Shown: positions 1 to 5,868, counted from the stretch's first letter. The stretch: 6,076 nt of DNA from SBAX01 sp964646605 (GCA_964646605.1 CAZYEX010000069.1:1-6076); one strand, 5' to 3'. Notes: generated from the sequence alone by a model not told the origin. Made by a program: numbers and translations.

Positions 1-929
1 AGAGCCGTTGGAAGCGTGGCGGCGAGGAACTTGCTCGCGGTCTGGCGGATCGGGAGGCCATCTGTTCCGGAAGGCGTCTGGACCGAAGGGCCCACGATGA
101 AGGTCGGTATACGTTGCGCTGACCTGCGGTACAGGTTGCGCATGTCGGGGTCCCGGAGTGAGGTCCCGATGAATATCGCAAGCTCGGCGTCCTCAACCGC
201 GCGTCGGAACTGGTAGGCTAGGTCAGGGTAGGGGTGCAGGTTCATCTTCTTCTCACGAGACGGGAGAATGGCGGCGCTACGGAGCCTGAGTGGATTTGGA
301 GCGTCGATCTGCATGGTAACGCGGCCGAAGAGGGGCATCGGATGTCGAAGCTTCCAGACGTCGTCCCCCTCGGCAGAATGGTACCAGTCCGTGGAGCCGT
401 GGACCTTGAGCAGCCTCTTCTCGTGTTGGCCCTCATAGCCGTCCCACCGTGTCCACTCGTCTTCACCGAAGTCAGCGAATCCGTCGTAGAGCTGGACGTT
501 GCGCCGGGCGGCGGCGATCTCAATCGCGCGGTCGTAGTTCGTCGTGGCGATGACCACGTGGTGGTCGGCGAGGGCGTCAAGTGTGGCTCCCCACATTAGG
601 ACAGCGCTTGCGGCTTCGATGCGCTCGCACAAATGATTCACGAACCACTCGGCCTCTTGACGGAAGACGCCGAGGCCCTGAATGGTGCCGGTCTGCGTAG
701 TCCCCCACCGGGCGTACTCGTCGGTGGCGGCGGCCATGTGGTCGAGTTGCTCGATCAGTTGCTCCATGTCGTAATTGGGGTCCTTAAGGAAGTCGGTAAG
801 TTTGGCCGCCAGCGATGGCGCGAGTTGGCGCTCCTGGAAGTGTTCGCTGAGGCGGACAACCATCCCGCGCATTGCGGGGACGCCGAGTTCGACGCTCGCA
901 CCGGCCCCGGCGAAGACGAGGATCCTCAC
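1..929 (-). CDS. SIR2-family protein, probable NAD-consuming effector (3' end cut by the window edge)
   Basis: I translated this frame by hand: it stays open from a GTG at 929 to the left edge, 309 codons with no stop. Near the N-terminus is the Rossmann NAD-binding loop GAGAS (residues 8-12), followed by LGVP. TTNYD lies at 129-133, KVHGSTDW at 175-182 and IFIGTSLRDPDM at 252-263. These match the four sirtuin signatures (GAGxS, TxN(I/Y)D, the catalytic His, GTSL). N131, D133 and H177 are the expected catalytic residues and are all present. In defence proteins such as ThsA and DSR2 this fold breaks down NAD+ rather than deacetylating proteins. The GTG start overlaps the TGA of the upstream ATPase gene as GTGA, and AGAGGG (938-943) lies 8 nt upstream. 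Later ATGs would remove the GAGAS loop, so the GTG is preferred. Any extra C-terminal domain lies outside the window. The fold is secure; NADase activity and a defence role are inferred. Confidence 0.93.
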   Translation of the reverse strand, partial: MRILVFAGAGASVELGVPAMRGMVVRLSEHFQERQLAPSLAAKLTDFLKDPNYDMEQLIEQLDHMAAATDEYARWGTTQTGTIQGLGVFRQEAEWFVNHLCERIEAASAVLMWGATLDALADHHVVIATTNYDRAIEIAAARRNVQLYDGFADFGEDEWTRWDGYEGQHEKRLLKVHGSTDWYHSAEGDDVWKLRHPMPLFGRVTMQIDAPNPLRLRSAAILPSREKKMNLHPYPDLAYQFRRAVEDAELAIFIGTSLRDPDMRNLYRRSAQRIPTFIVGPSVQTPSGTDGLPIRQTASKFLAATLPTA

Positions 930-943
930 TTGACGAGCCCTCT
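926..943 (-). promoter_or_regulatory. Translational coupling site, ATPase stop/SIR2 start (GTGA)
   Basis: The TGA stop of the ATPase gene (926-928) and the GTG start of the SIR2 gene (927-929) share bases. AGAGGG at 938-943 acts as a plausible ribosome binding site inside the end of the upstream gene. This layout usually means one mRNA and re-initiation, giving a fixed ratio of the two products. The non-ATG start may keep the potentially toxic SIR2 protein low. Confidence 0.75.
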
Positions 944-2629
944 GAGGAGCTGCCGTCGCACTGGACCGAATCGGACGCTCAAGTTTGTGACGCCTTGCAG
1001 GTGTTGTACAACTTCGCCGGCGTGCTCTGACGCGTGCTGCTGAACGGCCACGAGGAGCCCGAGGTACCCCTCGTTCCGCTGGCAGATGTCCAAAAGAATG
1101 GCCCGGCCGCGCTCGGACTCGGCATTGATCCAAAGCGCTCCGTCGATGCGCGCGACGGGTGCGGCTGTCACGCCGAGGCGGACGAGCTGCACTTTCGGGC
1201 TGCTCGGGAAGATGTCGGCGAGCGTTTGCTCGTCGCGGATAAGCTGGCGCGCGACTTCCTCTATGCCGACGATCTGTGGCAACTTCCCTCGGAAGTAGGA
1301 AAGAAGTAGCTCGGCCGTCGTGCCAGCGACGAGCGATGTATTAGTTAGGAAACCGTTGTCGCGTTGAAGCCCCTGGATGATATAGGCGCCTCGCGCCCTT
1401 AACACGTTGATGGTCTTGCGTCCCTCGAGGCTGGCGCTATCGAGTGGGTTCGGTACGATGTAGATGGGGTCTGCGCGCGAGGTCTCGATATCCTTAAGCG
1501 AAACGAGTGTCTCGCTCGTTTCGTAGAGCCGTCGAAATACCTTGATGTTACGAAATTCGTCGTCCCATTTCTGAGCGACGGGCGCATAGGCCCCTGCTCG
1601 CGGGATTGCTAGCCAAACAGTAACCCATTTGCTCAGCCCCCAACCGACTTGCTCCCCCTTCGCAAGTGCGTCTCGCATGTTCTCCAACGCCGCTTCGAGG
1701 ATCGTCGGATGCACCTGTCGAAGAAAGTTCTGGATCTCAGCCTCAAACCCTTCTGCAATGAATGATTCGCGGTTCAGCTTAGGTTTGAATTGCTTGGGAT
1801 TGACGTGGAGTGAACCCTCGATACCCCAAAGTTGCGGCATATTGAGTTCTTGGACAAAGATACCTCGATAGAGCACGTCAACATGTGCGTTACCGTCGAG
1901 CGCGCGCCAAATATCAATCTCGACGGGTGGTCCGAGCTCTGCCTTCTCGACCCAATGAGGTGTTTCGATGGGCACAGGCGTGACGTGGCGGCGCCTACCT
2001 CCTTCCGCGAGCGGGCCCCGAGCGGAAGAGGAGGCGGTGAGACACTGCACGTCGCGGACCCAATGTGGAAACTTGGCCAGAAGGAGGTCGAAACGGCGCT
2101 GATCCACGATGTGGAGAACGAGCGTGGTGCCCCGTTCTTCCTTCCTGCATGCGCTTTCCTCGGCTGGTTTCTTCATATCGAACATATCGTTCGTGAACAC
2201 CAAACCGATGGGTATGCCACCCTCACCGCGCGTATGGAGCTCAAAGCGCTGGCAGACGAGAAAATAGCTTACGACACCAATGCCGAACTCTCCGACAGCG
2301 GTGTACGTGCCGCGGCTTGTCTTCGCGATTGTGCTGGACGCTGACGCACCAATCTTTGCAAAGAGATCTGTAATGTCGTGCCGGTCCATTCCGTCCCCGT
2401 TGTCCGCGATGGTTAGTGTTCTCGTCGCCTCATCGAACGCGACGGTAATGGCCGGGTGATAACCCTCCTCCTCTGCCGACCGACGTCCGCACGCGTCTAT
2501 GGCATTGAGTACGGCTTCGCGTAGCGCCGCGTCAGCTGAGGAGTAGAACCGGTCACCCGTTAGGAGCTGCATGATGCTGGGGCCGTCAAGAGAGAAGATA
2601 GGCGGCCAAGTCGAGTGTTCCTCAGCCAT
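926..2629 (-). CDS. Hsp90-like (GHKL) ATPase, coupled to the SIR2 gene
   Basis: The product is 567 aa from the ATG at 2629. The N-terminal 190 residues carry the Bergerat ATP-binding fold of the Hsp90 type. The N box is LREAVLNAIDA, with E38, N42 and D45 as likely catalytic and Mg-binding residues. The G1 box is IADNGDGM (74-81), the lid-side segment is FAKIGASAS, and the G2 box is VGEFGIGVVSYFLV (112-125). GTTLVLHI follows as in Hsp90. A middle region ends in PKLNRESF, resembling the catalytic-loop LNxSRE of Hsp90. The C-terminal part (about 290-567) is not recognisable and may be the partner- or trigger-sensing part. No membrane segment or signal peptide is visible. A GTG at 2647 would add six residues, but the ATG has GGAG (2639-2642) nine bases upstream. 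Ordinary HtpG is about 620-630 aa and differs in the middle and C-terminal regions, so this is a divergent paralogue. The tight SIR2 linkage suggests an antiphage switch; that role is inferred. Confidence 0.92.
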   Translation of the reverse strand: MAEEHSTWPPIFSLDGPSIMQLLTGDRFYSSADAALREAVLNAIDACGRRSAEEEGYHPAITVAFDEATRTLTIADNGDGMDRHDITDLFAKIGASASSTIAKTSRGTYTAVGEFGIGVVSYFLVCQRFELHTRGEGGIPIGLVFTNDMFDMKKPAEESACRKEERGTTLVLHIVDQRRFDLLLAKFPHWVRDVQCLTASSSARGPLAEGGRRRHVTPVPIETPHWVEKAELGPPVEIDIWRALDGNAHVDVLYRGIFVQELNMPQLWGIEGSLHVNPKQFKPKLNRESFIAEGFEAEIQNFLRQVHPTILEAALENMRDALAKGEQVGWGLSKWVTVWLAIPRAGAYAPVAQKWDDEFRNIKVFRRLYETSETLVSLKDIETSRADPIYIVPNPLDSASLEGRKTINVLRARGAYIIQGLQRDNGFLTNTSLVAGTTAELLLSYFRGKLPQIVGIEEVARQLIRDEQTLADIFPSSPKVQLVRLGVTAAPVARIDGALWINAESERGRAILLDICQRNEGYLGLLVAVQQHASEHAGEVVQHLQGVTNLSVRFGPVRRQLLRGLVK

Positions 2630-2791
2630 GTTTCTGTGCTCCACCACCGGGTTCGTTCCTAAGGCTATTGTGACGCGGATCGCGCACGGCTTCGGGGAAT
2701 CGGTCCAACCGTTTCAGACCACGCACCGAGCCACCTTTCAAATTCTCCAGCAACAACCCTCCGGCACGGGCTTCACGAGCTTAGCTTGACC

Positions 2792-2820
2792 ATCCTACGC
2801 CAAAAGTGTCGGGGCGATAA
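2792..2820 (-). promoter_or_regulatory. Weak candidate promoter for the ATPase-SIR2 operon
   Basis: On the minus strand TTATCG (2815-2820) and TAGGAT (2792-2797) are separated by 17 bases. They match the sigma-70 -35 and -10 consensus at about 3 and 4 of 6 positions. It lies about 160 bp before the ATPase start. Nothing better was found in this gap, but the match is poor and could be chance. Confidence 0.2.
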
Positions 2821-2985
2821 GGGCGTGTCGGTTGGGAGAAGGTGGGCAAGGGACCCAGACTACAGGCCGTTTGGGCGGTTTCCGACCCGGCCGTGGAGCC
2901 GATCGTAGTCGCACGGACGGACGGCACCGGCGGACAAGCGCCCAGTGGTACGCGATAGCGACGGAATGTGAGGGTTGAAAGAGGC

Positions 2986-3035
2986 TGGGTCGCGGGTCGG
3001 GTCACGTGCGGGACGGGTTGGGTCGCGGGGCGGGT
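2986..3035. repeat. Pair of 17-bp GC-rich direct repeats
   Basis: TGGGTCGCGGGTCGGGT (2986-3002) recurs as TGGGTCGCGGGGCGGGT (3019-3035), 16 of 17 identical with a 33-bp period. The DNA between and just after is made of further GGGT/CGGG words, so this looks like a decayed low-complexity tandem array. No function can be assigned. Confidence 0.6.
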
Positions 3036-3257
3036 TGGACGGACCTCTGGGCGAGTCGGGATTCTCGTCCAAGCGGGTGAAGCCGTAAGGCAGAGGAGCG
3101 AGCCGGACCCTCACGTTCAGACTCCCGCCTTGGTCGCCTTCACCCTCTCCCTGGGTCTCAAATCAACCGAGGAATTGCGCGAAATGCGCAGAACGGAAAA
3201 GCGACGTAAGTCCTTATTTGACAATGGCTTGGATGCGTTTTGGAGAGAAATCCGAAG

Positions 3258-3270
3258 TTGCGCAGCGCAA
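3258..3270. repeat. Short perfect palindrome TTGCGC-A-GCGCAA
   Basis: Six-base arms flank a single central A. A related inverted repeat, TGCGC-GAAAT-GCGCA, lies at 3176-3190, and the word GAAGTTGCGC occurs at both 3254 and 3348. They could be protein-binding half-sites, but no partner is visible. Confidence 0.35.
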
Positions 3271-3440
3271 GTCTGGGGCGGAGTTGGAAACCGCGTTGGC
3301 GCTATCAGGAACGGCACGCGCAAACCGACAAACGACAGTTGACCGGTGAAGTTGCGCGTTCACGCTGGTTGCCCATCCTAACAAACACCACGACGCCACA
3401 AGCCTGTCATATCCGGGTTCGGGCGGGCATCGAAGGGGGT

Positions 3441-3710
3441 TCAGACGCGGTCCGAATCGGTCCATCGGCGGGGTCGCTGTTCGGCACGCAAGCGGGTGAG
3501 GTCAAGGGCGGATTCTTCGCACACCTGATCCACCGGAACGGCGGGGGAGAGGCTCTGCACGGCGCGAAGGTGGGCGAGGCCGTAGAGGGTCGGCGCGGGA
3601 GCGGCCGGGCCGTGCTTGGCGGGGGGCGAATGGGGCGGGCCTGTCGGTGACGATTGGTTGTCACCGCGGGGCGCGACCGGCGCCGGGTTGTCGGGCTTGC
3701 GTTTTGGCAT
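3441..3710 (-). CDS. Small proline-rich protein downstream of the major capsid gene
   Basis: This 89-aa product begins MPKRKPDNPAPVAPRGD and ends RRWTDSDRV. The first 40 residues are rich in Pro, Ala and basic residues and probably disordered; residues about 42-80 (LYGLAHLRAV through LDLTRLRAEQ) look helical. The third codon positions are strongly C/G-rich, supporting real coding. It begins 31 bp after the capsid stop in the same direction, so it is probably the last gene of the head operon. The start is chosen for position: GGGAG lies only about 3 bases before the ATG, a tight spacing. In Mu-like phages small head-completion proteins occupy this place, but I do not recognise the family. Larger frames through here on both strands are shadows. 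Confidence 0.65.
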   Translation of the reverse strand: MPKRKPDNPAPVAPRGDNQSSPTGPPHSPPAKHGPAAPAPTLYGLAHLRAVQSLSPAVPVDQVCEESALDLTRLRAEQRPRRWTDSDRV

Positions 3711-3741
3711 CGGCTCCCGCGGTTGCCAGCTTGATCCGACT

Positions 3742-4662
3742 CTACGCGAAGACGTTGGACACCGCGTACTGCCACATCGCGTAGGCCATGTTATACCGCG
3801 CGCGGACGCCGTAGAGGTACTTCTCGCGGCGGAAACCCTCGTCGCTTTGATTCTCCAGGGCCGTGAACTCCACCGGGGCACGGTCCTGGAACACAAACGG
3901 GCGAAGCACGCCGTCGGTCTTGAGTAGGTACCAGGTCGTCGCCAAGCTGAGCCAGGGGAAGGCAATCACCCGCGCGGCGCCGGCCAGGACGTTCGTCGTG
4001 TTGCTGATGATGGTGGCGTTGACGGACTCGAGCGCGGTGAGATACATGCTCGGCGGGACCACGCACACCAAACCCGTTCCACCGCTGATGGACATGGGGT
4101 CGCCCACGTCGTCTTTGAAAGCGAGCATGGCGGCGATCGCGGCCTTGAGCGCTTTCTTGAACTCATCGACGGTGGGATCTGTGGGGACCACCGCGGCGGG
4201 AGCGAGCTTGTTGTCCTGATTGCCGGATGCGCCCGATGCGTGGGTGTCGTTGAAGAACGACACGCCGTCGTAGGAATTGAAGCCCGCCGTCGCCCCGTTC
4301 TTGAGGAGTTCAGAAATCAGGAAGTCCTTGTGGGTCGCAGCGCGGACGGCGAGTTCCTGGACGCGGACGCGAATCTGTCCGGTCTTGTCGTCGTCGATTT
4401 CGTCGCGGTCCACTTCCAGCGTGGCCTCATACTTCATGTTCGCCACGTCGAACGACTCGGTCCGAATTCCCGCGGCGCGGCGTCCGGTTCCCCATTCGCG
4501 CATCTTGGGGATGGAGCCGAGCCACTTGTACGATTCCTTGTCGCTGGTGGAGGGGATGCGCGTGGACAAGTCCGCGAAGTACGTCTGCGTCGCGTCGTAG
4601 CGCTGGAAAAATTCGGATTTCAAGCCTTGCAGGGTGAGGCCGGTGCCGACTATTGCTGCCAT
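3742..4662 (-). CDS. Major capsid protein, Mu gpT-like
   Basis: At 306 aa it is close to the roughly 300 aa of the Mu gpT head protein. The match runs through the whole N-terminal half. It begins with an FFQRYDATQ region and continues with STRIPSTSDKESYKWLGSIP and MREWGTGRR, which correspond to the YGWLGKFPTLKEWVGKR block of gpT. Then come a SFDVANMKYEATLEVDRDEI block, a DDKTGQIRVRVQELA block and SYDGVSFFNDTHA. The C-terminus has the expected strand-rich ending, with a YLLKTDGVLRPFVFQ segment and EKYLYGVRARYNM. The protein should form the HK97-fold icosahedral shell. GGAG sits nine bases before the ATG, inside a 15-bp leader shared with the upstream cement gene. No scaffold or protease gene is visible nearby, although Mu-like heads normally need them. 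Confidence 0.9.
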   Translation of the reverse strand: MAAIVGTGLTLQGLKSEFFQRYDATQTYFADLSTRIPSTSDKESYKWLGSIPKMREWGTGRRAAGIRTESFDVANMKYEATLEVDRDEIDDDKTGQIRVRVQELAVRAATHKDFLISELLKNGATAGFNSYDGVSFFNDTHASGASGNQDNKLAPAAVVPTDPTVDEFKKALKAAIAAMLAFKDDVGDPMSISGGTGLVCVVPPSMYLTALESVNATIISNTTNVLAGAARVIAFPWLSLATTWYLLKTDGVLRPFVFQDRAPVEFTALENQSDEGFRREKYLYGVRARYNMAYAMWQYAVSNVFA

Positions 4663-4666
4663 TGTC

Positions 4667-4681
4667 TGTCACTCCATTGAC
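4667..4681 (-). repeat. Shared 15-bp leader with Shine-Dalgarno in a mini-loop, copy 1 (capsid gene)
   Basis: The minus strand reads GTCAATGGAGTGACA just before the capsid ATG, identical to the copy at 5151-5165. GTCA and TGAC can pair as a 4-bp stem around the loop AUGGAG, which holds the GGAG ribosome binding site. Confidence 0.8.
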
Positions 4682-4684
4682 GAT

Positions 4685-4708
4685 CCGCGGCGCGTCCGGG
4701 CGCGGCGG
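4685..4708 (-). other. GC-rich intergenic hairpin between cement and capsid genes
   Basis: CCGCGGCGC (4685-4693) and GCGCGGCGG (4700-4708) pair at eight of nine positions around a 6-nt loop. No T-run follows on the minus strand, so it is unlikely to be an intrinsic terminator. It may set mRNA stability or partial read-through between the two genes. Confidence 0.55.
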
Positions 4709-4726
4709 CCTGGTTTCCCTTCAAGG

Positions 4727-5146
4727 TCACGGGACCGCGATGCGGCCGAAGGCGTCGTTGATCCGCACGATGACCGCGCTGGACGACACGAATCCGACGA
4801 TGACGCCGATGTAGGTGTTGGAAGTCAAGGTCTTGGACGTGGCGTCGTCGGCCGTGCCGTAGAGGGCATCGCCCAGGTCGGTGACGGCCGCGGACGCCAG
4901 GGGAACTTCAAAGTCACCCTGGACGTAGGCCTTGACCTTCTTGGCCCCGCTGGCGGCGCCGGTTGCATCCACGCTGGCGTAAGCGATTCCCGCGAACTGT
5001 TCGCCGGCGACGAGGGGGCCTACGTAGCCCGAGGAGCGGATGGAAAGCAACGCTCCCTTGTGAATGACGGCGCTGGCGACGACGGGGAACTCGCGGAGTT
5101 CCTGGTCCACGTAATGCGGCCGGTCTACTGCGGCTGAAAGCGTCAT
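4727..5146 (-). CDS. Probable capsid cement/decoration protein (DUF2190-like)
   Basis: The 139-aa product has the traits of the small capsid-stabilising proteins encoded next to Mu- and lambda-like major capsid genes. It is short, rich in Ala, Val and Gly, and probably all-beta. Motifs such as VIHKGALLSI, FAGIAYASVDATG and VKAYVQGDFEVPL, and the ending ADDATSKTLTSNTYIGVIVG, follow the usual DUF2190 pattern: value set to one, added to the capsid surface, and a late G-x-V/I-G segment. It is placed directly upstream of the capsid gene. GGAG lies nine bases before the ATG in the leader repeat. The family call rests on pattern and neighbourhood, not on an alignment. Confidence 0.75.
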   Translation of the reverse strand: MTLSAAVDRPHYVDQELREFPVVASAVIHKGALLSIRSSGYVGPLVAGEQFAGIAYASVDATGAASGAKKVKAYVQGDFEVPLASAAVTDLGDALYGTADDATSKTLTSNTYIGVIVGFVSSSAVIVRINDAFGRIAVP

Positions 5147-5150
5147 CGTG

Positions 5151-5165
5151 TGTCACTCCATTGAC
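5151..5165 (-). repeat. Shared 15-bp leader with Shine-Dalgarno in a mini-loop, copy 2 (cement gene)
   Basis: The minus strand has GTCAATGGAGTGACA, followed by four bases and the ATG of the cement gene. It is identical to the copy before the capsid gene, with the same spacing from GGAG to ATG. Confidence 0.8.
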
Positions 5166-5207
5166 ACCGCCCATCGGCGGTTTGCTTGCGCCCGCGTCCG
5201 TGCGGGC
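5166..5207 (-). other. Two tandem hairpins between the 187-aa gene and the cement gene
   Basis: ACCGCC-CATC-GGCGGT (5166-5181) and GCCCGC-GTCCGT-GCGGGC (5190-5207) each have perfect 6-bp stems and occupy almost all of the 65-bp gap. Neither is followed by a T-run, so processing or stability elements are more likely than terminators. Confidence 0.6.
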
Positions 5208-5211
5208 GGTC

Positions 5212-5775
5212 CTACTCAACTCCGTTTTCGGCGTCGGCTTCCGCTTCCATGCGGTCCATGCGGTGCAAGAGTGCGCCCTGTTCAACGTCGGATGCCATGG
5301 CGCGTTCGATCGCGCCGTCAACTCCGCCGCCGTACAACTCAATTCCAGTGCGCCACAGGCCCGCTTCGCCGTGCGCCCATTCGATTGCGTTCTCGAACGA
5401 CTTTATGGCCTTTTCCCGGAACTCGGCGTGCTCGCCGCTCTTGGGTTTCTGGGTTCCATACTTTTGCTTCAACGAAGCGAGCTTGCGTTCGAGCCTCCGC
5501 GCGTGGTCTTCATGCACTTTCATGGGCAGACGCGCGAGGTCCAGCGGCGGATCGCCGACGCCCTTTTCAAGTTCGACGAAGGCGGTGAGCCAAGCCTGAT
5601 CCGGTCCGTCGGTGCCTGAGAAAAAGAACTGTAGCGCAGCGGCTTGGATCACGCGCTGGAAGGTCGTGCCCCTCCTGTCCGCGTACGCCTGTATGAGGCG
5701 CGCAACCTCCTCGTGAAAAGTGAGTGTCTTCTGAATTTTGGCCACCTGTGGCTCCGCAACCAAATCACTGCTCAT
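5212..5775 (-). CDS. Ribbon-helix-helix-like N-terminus with a helical C-terminal region, function unknown
   Basis: The product is 187 aa from the ATG at 5775, which has AGGAG eight bases upstream. The frame is open 25 codons further up, but that extension crosses the promoter -10 region and is not used. Residues 11-54 fit a ribbon-helix-helix fold: the strand AKIQKTLTF, a first helix HEEVARLIQAYADRRG, and a second helix TTFQRVIQAAALQFFFSG. Such proteins bind DNA as dimers. The remaining 130 residues are charged and helical, with a coiled-coil-like stretch (DHARRLERKLASLKQKYG, about residues 94-111) and an acidic C-terminus rich in Met, Glu and Asp. It is the first gene of the head operon and lies just behind a promoter with a palindrome, so it may regulate itself. 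Its place ahead of the capsid genes also allows a scaffold-like role. I do not recognise the whole protein. Confidence 0.75.
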   Translation of the reverse strand: MSSDLVAEPQVAKIQKTLTFHEEVARLIQAYADRRGTTFQRVIQAAALQFFFSGTDGPDQAWLTAFVELEKGVGDPPLDLARLPMKVHEDHARRLERKLASLKQKYGTQKPKSGEHAEFREKAIKSFENAIEWAHGEAGLWRTGIELYGGGVDGAIERAMASDVEQGALLHRMDRMEAEADAENGVE

Positions 5776-5821
5776 ACGCTGCGCTCCTGATCGTAACGCG
5801 GTTCGCTGACCGCTCAAAGGG

Positions 5822-5850
5822 AGTATACAACGCCTCGTGGCGTGTTGCAA
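5822..5850 (-). promoter_or_regulatory. Sigma-70 promoter of the head operon
   Basis: On the minus strand TTGCAA (5845-5850) and TATACT (5822-5827) are separated by exactly 17 bases, matching the consensus at four and five of six positions. Transcription would start near 5815, about 40 bases before the 187-aa gene. It is the only strong promoter seen for the minus-strand head genes. Confidence 0.75.
5830..5843. promoter_or_regulatory. Palindrome inside the promoter spacer, candidate operator
   Basis: ACGCC-TCGT-GGCGT has perfect 5-bp arms and lies between the -35 and -10 boxes of the head-operon promoter. A protein bound here would block RNA polymerase. The ribbon-helix-helix product of the first gene is the natural candidate; this link is inferred. 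Confidence 0.4.
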
Positions 5851-5868
5851 GAAAAATCGTCAAAATAA

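Larger units (their letters stand above)
2630..3440. other. Gap of about 810 bp without a convincing gene
   Basis: The stretch separates the head cassette from the ATPase-SIR2 operon. Frames of 60-120 codons are open on both strands, but they overlap one another, lack good ribosome binding sites and read as low-complexity or basic peptides. Visible structure includes a pair of near-identical 17-bp GC-rich repeats (2986-3035), an imperfect 23-bp palindrome (3208-3230), the inverted repeat TGCGC-GAAAT-GCGCA (3176-3190) and TTGCGC-A-GCGCAA (3258-3270). It must hold the end of the capsid transcript and the promoter of the defence operon. I found no clear terminator or tRNA. Confidence 0.6.

Noticed and set aside
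234..1043. Plus-strand and minus-strand open frames of 110-140 codons over the SIR2 gene
   Set aside because: They are shadows of the minus-strand SIR2 and ATPase genes, which have intact motifs throughout; the shadow peptides are low in complexity and match nothing.
2968..3342. Plus-strand 124-codon frame starting at a GTG
   Set aside because: Its first third is the translation of the GC-rich repeat (GWVAGRV twice), no convincing ribosome binding site precedes it, and another plus frame over the same bases looks equally protein-like.
3224..3349. Plus-strand 41-codon frame with a protein-like composition (MAWMRFGEKSEVAQRKSG...)
   Set aside because: There is no Shine-Dalgarno, third-position bias is weak and the competing frame overlaps it; it could be a remnant but cannot be supported as a gene.
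2630..3440. tRNA gene, CRISPR array or insertion sequence in the long gap
   Set aside because: No cloverleaf with a GTTCRA T-loop could be drawn, there is no regular repeat-spacer pattern, and no transposase motif or terminal inverted repeat pair was found.
3407..3775. Minus-strand 122-codon frame over the small head gene
   Set aside because: It overlaps the end of the capsid gene and reads as Pro/Arg/Ser-rich shadow; the 89-codon frame has the stronger third-position C/G bias and the expected position.
5776..5850. N-terminal 25-codon extension of the 187-aa gene (start at 5850)
   Set aside because: It would run through the -10 region and spacer of the operon promoter, while the ATG at 5775 has AGGAG eight bases upstream.
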